Of a stretch of DNA of 20,962 bases, positions 14,764 to 20,962 are shown piece by piece. The notes under the pieces were generated by a model. The model worked only from the letters and a program-made list of their open reading frames with translations, ran no database searches and was not told where the DNA came from. The stretch's first letter is position 1. Every line of letters starts with the position of its first letter. A program made the position numbers and the translations under genes. This stretch comes from an uncultured Paludibacter sp. (GTDB lineage: Bacteria > Bacteroidota > Bacteroidia > Bacteroidales > Paludibacteraceae), in NCBI GenBank assembly GCA_937927845.1, contig CALFXE010000241.1:1-20962 (forward strand), in the 5' to 3' direction.

Positions 14764-16419
14764 ATGATGACGGCAGATAAAATAAAGAAATTGATAGGTA
14801 CCCTTTCTGGAGTTAGCCTTATTGATGATTTTACCATCGATGAGGCTGGCTCGATGAAAGGCCGTATTGCTGTGGCTACAAGCCAAAACAATACAGATTT
14901 GGAATGGAATGTAGAAATCAGCCCTACCTACCCGTTTAAAGCAATGGGCAGTGAACCTATCCATTTTCAAAATAAGAATCTGCTAGACTATCCGCACATT
15001 ATGCAAGGTGGTAATCTTTGTATGCATCCTGCGGAATATGATAATGCTGAAAGTCAGTTTGTGAACGACTTAAAACAACTTAAAGAATGGATAGAGAAAT
15101 ACTATGTAAAGGGGAAGAAGGATGCACATTATGAGCATTTGGTAGTGAATCATCATACGATTCGCGGGCAGTATTATACTTTCTGTTTCGCAGAGACTCA
15201 AGAGGATTTTACTGAAGGAGACTACGGAATAGTACACTATGCAACGTTGCCAACAGGTCAAAAAAATGACTGCCAAGTCTTCAACTATGTGGCACAAAAG
15301 TTTGTGTCGTATCTGAAGACGAAGAAGGTGTTGCCATGCAAGATTAGCAAGTCCTACCAAGAATTAAGGTCGTTTGCTGGCGTATATTGCCTACAGAGCG
15401 ACACCCCATCGGTTTGTAACAAGTTTATTGTTGAGGAGTACGATTCTATCAAGGGGCTGTTTTCGCAGAGTCAGAAGAACTATATTCATAGTTTTGTGGT
15501 ATCGCATAGAGACAAGTATGATTTCTTCCCGTTGTTCTGTGGATATAGAATTCCCGAAGGTGGCGTTCACTGGCAGGCAATGATTCTCTTCATGGATGAT
15601 CTGCCGATAGAACCTGTGCGGGTGGGCACTGGTAAGAATAGGCTTTGGTTCACTGATTTTAGGCAAGGGCAAATCCAATGGGCAGAAACCGTGGATATTT
15701 CCTATAAGTATTTCTTTGGGCGTGGAGCTATGCCAGAAGAACTGGCTAACAAAAAAATGCTGATTATGGGTGTCGGGGCTATAGGAAGTATTTTGGCTGA
15801 AACTCTAACAAGATGTGGTGCGAAAAACCTGACTCTATATGACATAGACAATAAGGAACCTGGTAATGTTTGCCGGTCTGCATATCCTTTTTATACAGGT
15901 ATAATTGAGAAAACCTTGGATATAACGAATTTACTGACGCAGATTTCGCCTCATGTTGAATGTTCCAGTTTGAAGTCTATTGCTGACTTAGTGATAAAAA
16001 CATATGCGGCAGGGCATGAAGACAAAAGTGCTCTTGCAGAGTTCTTTGACGAGTTTGATGTGATATTTGATTGTACTACGGATAATCAGTTAATGAGGAT
16101 AATGGATTCCGTGGGTACGAAAGCTCTGCTGGTTAATCTATCTATAACAAATCATGCACAGGATTTGATATGTGCCTTTTCGCCCAATGTGACAGAAACA
16201 GTTTTGTTGATATATGGCTTGCTTAAGCACGATGCGGAAACCGACATGTATAACCCCACGGGATGTTGGAATCCAACCTTTAAGGCTTCGTATAATGACA
16301 TAGAATGCAAAGTGCAAGTCGCCGTGAAGCATATTATCAAGATGTTGAGCAAGCAGGAAGCCTTAAGCAATTTTTATATAACAGAAGGCGACTTGAATTT
16401 AAAGATAAACAAGTTATGA
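14764..16419 (+). CDS. cap2: Cap2, E2-E1 fusion ubiquitin-transferase-like protein of type II CBASS
   Basis: 551 aa. The N-terminal E2-like domain has PTYPF (54-58) and GGNLCMHPAEYDN with the likely catalytic Cys86. A linker/central domain follows. The C-terminal E1-like ThiF domain has the nucleotide motif GVGAIG (336-341), an acidic YDIDNKEPGNVCR block (359-371) and the candidate E1 Cys501 in PTGCWNPTF. Cap2 adenylates the C-terminus of the CD-NTase and conjugates it to other proteins, which raises cyclic-nucleotide output. The gene starts 8 bases after the CD-NTase stop and overlaps the Cap3 start by the 4-base ATGA. The protein itself looks complete, unlike its substrate. Confidence 0.93.
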   Translation: MMTADKIKKLIGTLSGVSLIDDFTIDEAGSMKGRIAVATSQNNTDLEWNVEISPTYPFKAMGSEPIHFQNKNLLDYPHIMQGGNLCMHPAEYDNAESQFVNDLKQLKEWIEKYYVKGKKDAHYEHLVVNHHTIRGQYYTFCFAETQEDFTEGDYGIVHYATLPTGQKNDCQVFNYVAQKFVSYLKTKKVLPCKISKSYQELRSFAGVYCLQSDTPSVCNKFIVEEYDSIKGLFSQSQKNYIHSFVVSHRDKYDFFPLFCGYRIPEGGVHWQAMILFMDDLPIEPVRVGTGKNRLWFTDFRQGQIQWAETVDISYKYFFGRGAMPEELANKKMLIMGVGAIGSILAETLTRCGAKNLTLYDIDNKEPGNVCRSAYPFYTGIIEKTLDITNLLTQISPHVECSSLKSIADLVIKTYAAGHEDKSALAEFFDEFDVIFDCTTDNQLMRIMDSVGTKALLVNLSITNHAQDLICAFSPNVTETVLLIYGLLKHDAETDMYNPTGCWNPTFKASYNDIECKVQVAVKHIIKMLSKQEALSNFYITEGDLNLKINKL

Positions 16420-17684
16420 AGTATTATTTGGCAAGTAATGATTTGTATATAGAGATACCAACCTTAGTATTCAACCAAATAAAGTTGCAGGCTGAGGGCG
16501 AATATCCTAACGAGAACGGAGGAATGCTCGCAGGACGATATTCTACAGATAGGCATACGGTGTATATAGAAAAAGTTGTGGTGCCTGTGGAAAAATTGAC
16601 TGGCAGGACAAAGTTTATGCGCATTACCAAGGGTTTGGAAAATGTATGGGAACAATTAGCCAAGGAGGGGTTGCAATATGTGGGCGAATGGCATAGTCAT
16701 CCAAATGGTTCCACACAATATAGCAGCACTGACTTGGCGGCTATGATAGATATTGAGAAGGAAGTGGCCATTAAGAATCCGTTACTACTGATAGTCAGTG
16801 TTAGAAGTAATGGACTTAGTGCTCATAACTTTTATTGTTATATGGATAATCAATTGTTGGAATACAAGAAAATGATAGATTTAAGGGATTTATTTCATGG
16901 CTTGCAGAACCAGATGTTGGCTAGCCTGAATGTAAACAGGGAATTTATTGAACATCCTGGCAGCAAAGGTGATGCTACGGAGCAACATTGGATTGAGTTT
17001 CTACGGACCTATCTTCCTGACAGATATAAAGTGGATAAGGCTATAGTGATAGATTCGACAGGCAATGTTAGCGAACAGATGGACGTAGTCATTTATGATG
17101 CCATTTATACACCCTTCATATTCAAGCAGGATGGTTTTATGTATATACCGGCAGAAAGCGTGTATGCCGTGTTTGAAGTGAAACAGGATGTAAAAGGGTA
17201 TATAGAATATGCAGCCCAGAAAGTTGAGAGCGTTCGTACGCTGAAAAGAACAAGTATTGGTATGGTTGCCTCAGGAAAAACTGCGGCCGCTAGACCACTA
17301 ACTAAGATAATTGGAGGTATTTTAACTACGACTAGTTCATATAGTGGGAACGATACGGTAAAAAAGCAGTTAAAGGAATTGAAAGGGCTACAGACATTGG
17401 ATTTAGGATGTCTCTGTGATACAGGCAGTTTTTATGTTGATTATAACGAAACAGAACCTGAAGGTATAGCCCCAACCAGCAGTATCGAGGATAATCGCAA
17501 GTATATAAGACAAGTGTATGAAAGCCGCAAAGTAAAAGAGGTTAAGTTTAGCGACAAAGACGTGTCTCTCTTTACATTCTTTCTTCAGCTTGTAAACTAT
17601 TTAAAGTTTATTGGTACCGTTCCCGCTATAGATATTAATGCATATCTGAAAGCCATTCATGCAGAAATTGACGAAGATATTTAA
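16416..17684 (+). CDS. cap3: Cap3 JAMM isopeptidase fused to a DUF6602-like, PD-(D/E)xK-type domain
   Basis: 422 aa from the ATG at 16416, which overlaps the Cap2 stop (ATGA); the upstream open frame lies within cap2 and is ignored. Residues 1-155 are a JAB/JAMM protease: Glu33 in NENGG, H93-S-H95-P, then S103-S-T-D106, the zinc ligands. Ordinary Cap3 ends about here. Residues about 165-422 form a second domain: GDATEQHWIEFLRTYLPD, SEQMDVVIYD (Asp223) and AESVYAVFEVKQD (Glu254, Lys256), a D-x30-ExK arrangement as in PD-(D/E)xK nucleases and in DUF6602. Cap3 removes CD-NTase from conjugates. The fused domain is the best candidate for the effector, as no other effector gene is present. Nuclease activity is inferred. 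Confidence 0.88.
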   Translation: MKYYLASNDLYIEIPTLVFNQIKLQAEGEYPNENGGMLAGRYSTDRHTVYIEKVVVPVEKLTGRTKFMRITKGLENVWEQLAKEGLQYVGEWHSHPNGSTQYSSTDLAAMIDIEKEVAIKNPLLLIVSVRSNGLSAHNFYCYMDNQLLEYKKMIDLRDLFHGLQNQMLASLNVNREFIEHPGSKGDATEQHWIEFLRTYLPDRYKVDKAIVIDSTGNVSEQMDVVIYDAIYTPFIFKQDGFMYIPAESVYAVFEVKQDVKGYIEYAAQKVESVRTLKRTSIGMVASGKTAAARPLTKIIGGILTTTSSYSGNDTVKKQLKELKGLQTLDLGCLCDTGSFYVDYNETEPEGIAPTSSIEDNRKYIRQVYESRKVKEVKFSDKDVSLFTFFLQLVNYLKFIGTVPAIDINAYLKAIHAEIDEDI

Positions 17685-17756
17685 GAGTAGATGCGATAGA
17701 TTTCGTGTTTCGTGAAACTACTGCATAATTGCTCTTCGTTTCAATTTTACTCTTAA
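17681..17756 (+). terminator. weak candidate terminator region after the defence operon
   Basis: TTAAGAGTA (17681-17689, overlapping the Cap3 stop) and TACTCTTAA (17748-17756) are 9-bp arms 58 nt apart, with a GTTTC/GAAAC hairpin between. No clear T-run follows, so this is tentative. The stretch up to 17813 holds no gene. Confidence 0.3.
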
Positions 17757-17813
17757 TTTGTCACATTGGTTTTATCATAGATTTGATGAAGATATAATCA
17801 AGGTAGTTATACG

Positions 17814-18151
17814 TTATATAAAATACGGAGACCACCTTATTATATTATTCTTTTGAAGCATAAACCTCTCTAACATCATGGTGTTATTTTTTATCATCAA
17901 TACTAAATAATTCATAAAGTTAAGTATTTGCATCATCTGTTGGGAAACATAGACGGACACTCCCTTTTTCATGATATGCCGTTTTAGAAAAGTCTCCTCG
18001 TAATCACCGACCTCTTGTTTCGGCTTTTCTGTCCTGTTTCCGAACGCTCTATAAGCGTAGTAGAGTTGTGGATAGTCACTTTGGATGATACACTCTTGTT
18101 TTCCGTTCGGGCTGCCTGCCTTACATTTTGTCTTACGTTTTGTTTTTTCAT
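17814..18151 (-). pseudogene. second DUF3408 conjugative-element protein, frameshifted
   Basis: The frame from ATG 18151 reads MKKQNVRQNVRQAARTENKS and continues to ERSETGQKSRN, then ends RRLF-stop at 17984. A different frame near the same place reads TEKPKQEVGDYEETFLKRH, MKKGVSVYVSQQMMQILN and on to a stop at 17814. GDYEETFLKR followed by a VYVS strand is the family pattern of the ribbon-helix-helix DUF3408 proteins. Joining the two frames near 18025-18050 gives about 113 aa of one protein. It starts one base after the stop of the first DUF3408 gene when that one is also frame-corrected, the usual tandem arrangement. Probably a decayed DNA-binding partner of element transfer. Confidence 0.5.
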
Positions 18152-18152
18152 C

Positions 18153-18583
18153 TTACAATAGCTTTTTGAATTTGAGTTCATTTAATCTGTTTATTTCGTC
18201 CTTATAGACTTCAAAGTGATGGAGAGAATGATGTTCTCCACATAGATGCCGATGGTCATATCCCTGTTTCTCATAGACATGACTATCTCTGCCAATGTGT
18301 CTTGCAACTCTTTGGCAATATAGTTGGTCTTGCGATTTTTCAAAGTATTGCGACAGATGAAAAGCAACTCATAATCACCCTTGTCAGCCTTTCGCCTTCC
18401 TCTTCTTGGGGCTCTTGAAAAATCCTTTGATATTGGTTCGTCATTTGGATGTTCCGGTTCAATACACCGCTCTTCTGATTGAGAGCGTTTCATCTCACTC
18501 TCTTTTCTTTTCATGGGAATACCTTGCGAAATAAGTTCCCGGATGGCAACGGGATCAATCGTGCCGATTTTCTTCTCTGTCAT
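18153..18583 (-). pseudogene. first DUF3408 conjugative-element protein, frameshifted near its end
   Basis: The frame from 18583 gives MTEKKIGTIDPVAIRELISQ, a charged middle, DFSRAPRRGRRKADKGDYEL, KNRKTNYIAKELQDTLAEIV and MTIGIYVENIIL, all typical of DUF3408 (DNA-binding, found beside parA and mob genes of CTnDOT-like elements). It then reads SITLKSIRTK and stops at 18191. The neighbouring frame continues HHFEVYKDEINRLNELKF to a stop at 18153, the expected family C-terminus (IILHHxExYxDEINRL). A CTCTC tract near 18235 marks the switch: two extra bases there would explain it. The core domain may still fold, so partial function is possible. Confidence 0.75.
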
Positions 18584-19238
18584 ATTCTTTTGGTTTTAAT
18601 TGTAATACACATTCTTTGGTCACTTCAATATGGCATATTCACTTCCTTGAAAGAATCTGCCTTTTATCGAATTTTGGTGCTGCTGTGGGTTTACTTCCGT
18701 ATGAATATCTCCTTTTACTTATGTATTCTGGTAGAGGTTTCTATTTTTGATTATCAGGAGAATCGTTCGATTGTATCCGCTTTCGCACGTTCATACGTTC
18801 GAGGATATATCCCATTCATCAAAATATACCCTCGTAGGCACACCCGACAATGCAAAAATATGGCTTTACGATGCGGTATCCAGTAGTTTTTTGCTAACTG
18901 CGTACTTGTTTGTGGCGTCGATTTGCGTATTTGTGGCTCCGTGAGAGGTAAGTGGTTTAGGCACAACGCTTAGTAACTTTGCACCCAAGCGGTAAGCCGA
19001 AGCTTTCGAGGCATAAAACATTCTTTTTTGAGTGAATCGTTTTCCGTCCTTCGCGGACGGATTATTTGCATCGGGCAAATAGCAAGGTATGTTTTATGCA
19101 GCACAACTCCGTTTTTGCAGCATAAAACCTTGATCTCCGAAAGAGCCCAAAAAACTCCGAAGTCGTTTTTTTTGAAAGAGAGAATGCGATGCCTCAAATG
19201 CTGGTTATGCCGTGAGATACTAAAATCCGAAGTAAGAA
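18584..19238. other. 655 bp non-coding leader of mobA, parA absent
   Basis: In CTnDOT-like elements parA usually precedes DUF3408 on this strand. No ParA motif is seen here, so that gene seems deleted. The mobA-proximal part (18899-19132) is rich in repeats and may include oriT. GTAACTTTGC at 18973-18982 holds a -7 box (TAACTTTG) facing mobA. Confidence 0.55.
18899..19132 (+). other. candidate oriT / MobA-binding region
   Basis: Direct repeats TGCGTA (18899, 18924) and TTTGTGGC (18909-18916, 18930-18937), then GCATAAAAC at 19011-19019 and an inverted pair GTTTTATGC (19091-19099) / GCATAAAAC (19120-19128), each flanked by CAAGG/CCTTG. Repeats and inverted repeats just upstream of a mobilization-accessory gene are where oriT lies in this element family. 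The nick site cannot be given. Confidence 0.4.
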
Positions 19239-19655
19239 ATGAAAATGAAGAAAATTAGGAGCGCACGCTCCAAAGAGAAGACAGAAAAGCGTGTTTCGGT
19301 CAATTTCACACCGACGGAATACGCTCATTTCCTCACGATGAAAGAGGAAAGTGGTGTACGAAGTCTGTCACTTTTCATCAAGGCAAGGGTATTTAATGAG
19401 ACCTTTCGAGTGATAAAGGTCGATCGTTCGTTGCTTGATTACTACCAGAAACTGACGACTTTGTACGGGCAATTTCGCAGTGTAGGAGTCAATTACAACC
19501 AGACAGTAGTTGCAATGAAGAGCAATTTCACGGAAAAGAAAGCCTTTGCCATGCTCGCCAAATTGGAGAAACTGACGCTTGAATTGGCAATAATTGGAGG
19601 TGAAATCGTGCAACTGACACGTGAATTTCAAGAGAAATGGCAACATCGGCAATAG
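19239..19655 (+). CDS. mobA: MobA-like relaxosome accessory protein (MobC family)
   Basis: 138 aa. Basic N-terminus (MKMKKIRSARSKEKTEKRV), then VNFTPTEYAHFLTMKEESGV with SLSLFIKARVF, the ribbon-helix-helix DNA-binding region of MobC-type proteins; the rest is helical (YGQFRSVGVNYNQTVVAMKS). It binds oriT and helps load the relaxase. In CTnDOT relatives the relaxase MobB gene overlaps or follows the mobA stop. Here only a hairpin and opposite-strand genes follow, so the relaxase is missing and the protein is an orphan. The C-terminus (REFQEKWQHRQ) is near the usual end. Confidence 0.85.
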   Translation: MKMKKIRSARSKEKTEKRVSVNFTPTEYAHFLTMKEESGVRSLSLFIKARVFNETFRVIKVDRSLLDYYQKLTTLYGQFRSVGVNYNQTVVAMKSNFTEKKAFAMLAKLEKLTLELAIIGGEIVQLTREFQEKWQHRQ

Positions 19656-19691
19656 CCATTTACAGCGTGTTGTTATTCCTCAATGAAAGAA

Positions 19692-19726
19692 AATCAGGCT
19701 TCCCCAAACGAGAGGGAAGCCTGATT
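19692..19726 (-). terminator. strong terminator between convergent mobA and the rteC-like gene
   Basis: AATCAGGCTTCCC (19692-19704) and GGGAAGCCTGATT (19714-19726) are perfect 13-bp arms with a 9-nt loop. On the minus strand a T-rich tail (TTCTTTC) follows, 17 bases after the minus-strand stop; for mobA it may also act, but without a T-run. Confidence 0.8.
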
Positions 19727-19742
19727 AAGCATTTGAATGCAG

Positions 19743-20325
19743 TTATCGTTTCTTGAATTTTCCACCTTTCAGGTCACTCTCTACCATTCGTTTGTTCAGT
19801 TTCTCCCGGAGATCATCAAGGAAATAGGTGCGACTGTCATCCTTGCGGTGTTTCATGTTCATATAGACATTGTAGCAGTTCTTGATTTCTACACCAAAGA
19901 TTTCAGAAAAGGCGTCTGCCAATTCTTCTATACCAATTTCACCATCGTTAATACAGCCATAGGTATCGAGTGCGTAGAGTAGTTCGACCAAGTCTGTTGC
20001 CTTGCCTGTCCAACGGAGTTTCTTGACAGGTTGAACAGGCAAAGCAGGAAGAAGCCCCCGCATCCGCATCTTAAACAACTTCAATTCTGTGTCAATAACA
20101 CAGAGCAACTCTGATACATTTTTTCCCCATTTCGGTGGTTATACCTGAATTTTCTGCTATCATCCGCAAATGGAATCGGGTAAAGTTCAATGTGCGAAAC
20201 AATGAAAAAAGATTTTCTTCACTATCTCCCAACTTTATGATTTCTCTGATAAGGTAGTCGGTTGCTTCCGTACTTTTATTAGAGAATAGCATCTCAAAAG
20301 ATGCGTTTTTAACAAGTCTTTTCAT
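19743..20325 (-). pseudogene. rteC: RteC-like regulator of conjugative transfer, frameshifted in a homopolymer
   Basis: The downstream frame (ending 19743) carries the RteC C-terminal domain: KKLRWTGKATDLVELLYALD, GCINDGEIGIEELADAFSEI, YMNMKHRKDDSRTYFLDDLR, KRMVESDLK. It has no ATG upstream of this domain. The upstream frame from ATG 20325 reads MKRLVKNASFEMLFSNKS to AENSGITTEMGKK, then leaves coding. They meet at a run of four G and six A (20128-20119 on the minus strand). Removing one A gives TEMGKNVSELLCVIDTELKL and a continuous protein of about 195 aa. RteC activates excision genes of CTnDOT after tetracycline signalling. Here the N-terminal half is unlike the RteC I remember, so RteC-family is safer than true RteC. 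Confidence 0.65.
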
Positions 20326-20415
20326 ATCGCCTAATGTTTTTACAGGCAAAGTTCGGAAGATTGTTCAGCGTAAAATAACCCTCAGAAGGCAAGTAATATC
20401 CCGATTACGTTAACT

Positions 20416-20892
20416 TCATAAAGAGTCAAGATATTGCTTGGGTTTTATCTTGTGATATTTGCAGAAAGCCTCCGTGAAGTGGCTGAGATTGGCGTACCCG
20501 ATTTTATAGCCCACTTCGGATACAGAGTAAAGACGAGTGGAAAGCAAACGTTTTGCCCATTCCATCTTTTCGGATAGGGCATACTCGGCAATCGCCTTGC
20601 CGATAACCTGTTTGAAGCATTTTTGTAGTTTGGAACTGCTCATTGCTGCTTCACGTGCCAGTTCGGGAATGCTCGGTACGTTGTTCAAACTTTGTAGAAT
20701 CTGACGACGGACACGGAAGACAGCCTCCACATCGTTCAAATTCAAGTTGGAAAGAGATTTTACTTCCGAACGCTTTTCGAGTTTTTCAAGGAATATTGTC
20801 AGCAGTTCTATTGCCTTTCCGTGCAGATGGAGGGGAGAGAAAGGCGCATCGCTTTTGGCTATCGCCTTGATGCCATCCAATACTTGTTGCAT
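20416..20892 (-). CDS. AraC-family regulator, probably lacking its N-terminal domain
   Basis: 158 aa from the first ATG. The C-terminal AraC/XylS domain is intact: two helix-turn-helix units, SIPELAREAAMSSSKLQKCF and SVSEVGYKIGYANLSHFTEA, and the ending KPKQYLDSL. The front 55 residues (MQQVLDGIKAIAKSD, ELLTIFLEKLEKRSE) look like the last helix of a sensor domain. Full relatives are near 290-300 aa. The frame is open for several codons before the ATG and reads TTITPAMQQVLDGI, which looks like native coding sequence, and then runs into IS-like repeats at 20923. So the 5' half appears cut off. A constitutive DNA-binding fragment is possible. Confidence 0.75.
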   Translation of the reverse strand: MQQVLDGIKAIAKSDAPFSPLHLHGKAIELLTIFLEKLEKRSEVKSLSNLNLNDVEAVFRVRRQILQSLNNVPSIPELAREAAMSSSKLQKCFKQVIGKAIAEYALSEKMEWAKRLLSTRLYSVSEVGYKIGYANLSHFTEAFCKYHKIKPKQYLDSL

Positions 20893-20922
20893 CGCAGGTG
20901 TGATAGTTGTATATATTAATAT

Positions 20923-20958
20923 AAAAGTACCCCACCTTTCAATCTAAAAGTATACCAC
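20923..20958. repeat. direct repeats resembling an IS element end
   Basis: AAAAGTACCCCAC (20923-20935) and AAAAGTATACCAC (20946-20958) match at 11 of 13 positions with a 23-bp period. Multiple short repeats at an element end, read outward as GTAAGTGGTATACTTTT, are the manner of IS21-family termini. The window stops before a transposase could be seen, so this is tentative. Confidence 0.4.
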
Positions 20959-20962
20959 TTAC

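Noticed and set aside
18479..18966. Frames opposite and beyond the DUF3408 gene as a ParA remnant
   Set aside because: No Walker A (KGGVGKST-like) or other ParA motif in any frame.

Overview
The window reads as Bacteroidales DNA (Bacteroides/Parabacteroides type). The support is promoters of the TTTG-N19-TAnnTTTG kind, a SusC/FecA-like TonB receptor with STN and carboxypeptidase-regulatory domains beside an ECF sigma factor and FecR, a GLAYIDV-type tyrosine recombinase, and CTnDOT-family genes (two DUF3408 genes, mobA, rteC).

Region 1 (1-8372) is entirely on the minus strand and is a metal-handling block. In transcription order it holds: an ECF sigma factor, a FecR anti-sigma factor, a TonB-dependent receptor with a His-rich stretch, a His-rich lipoprotein, a small His-rich membrane-anchored protein (DUF6769-like), a PAP2 phosphatase, a Fur/Zur-type repressor, a second DUF6769-like paralogue, a CusB-like adaptor with a His/Asp/Glu-rich metal-binding leader, and the first 13 codons of a CusA-like RND pump. 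One 31-bp two-block motif, TGTAGGGTA-N14-CGGTATAT, precedes both the sigma operon and the lipoprotein. It is probably the promoter of this sigma factor.

Region 2 (8378-9581) holds a DHFR-family pseudogene with an internal deletion. Next comes a minus-strand, rod-shaped RNA candidate with its own promoter and terminator (6S-like shape). A perfect 18-bp-arm inverted repeat follows, then a plus-strand promoter and strong terminator that bracket a second RNA of about 180 nt with no usable ORF.

Region 3 (9582-11600) is mobile-element debris: a tyrosine integrase cut off at the H-x-x-R box, about 600 nt without genes that contain two terminators, a small membrane protein, and a broken short gene.

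Region 4 (11827-17684) is a defence operon on the plus strand behind a near-ideal Bacteroides promoter. It holds an RloA-like AAA ATPase, an RloB protein (together the AbiL-type pair), a CD-NTase, Cap2 (E2-E1 fusion) and Cap3. The last three form a type II CBASS core. Two things stand out. Cap3 is more than twice the usual size because its JAMM protease is fused to a DUF6602-like domain with a PD-(D/E)xK-type motif; there is no separate CBASS effector gene. The CD-NTase carries a one-base deletion that removes its C-terminal third, including the terminal Gly that Cap2 would use. As written, the CBASS arm is probably dead or in need of sequence confirmation.

Region 5 (17814-20962) is the remains of a CTnDOT-like conjugative/mobilizable element: two frameshifted DUF3408 genes, an oriT-like leader, mobA without its relaxase partner, a frameshifted RteC-like gene, and a 5'-truncated AraC regulator that abuts repeats resembling an IS end. 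The several small frameshifts on the right side mean either a decaying element or indel errors; raw reads would decide.
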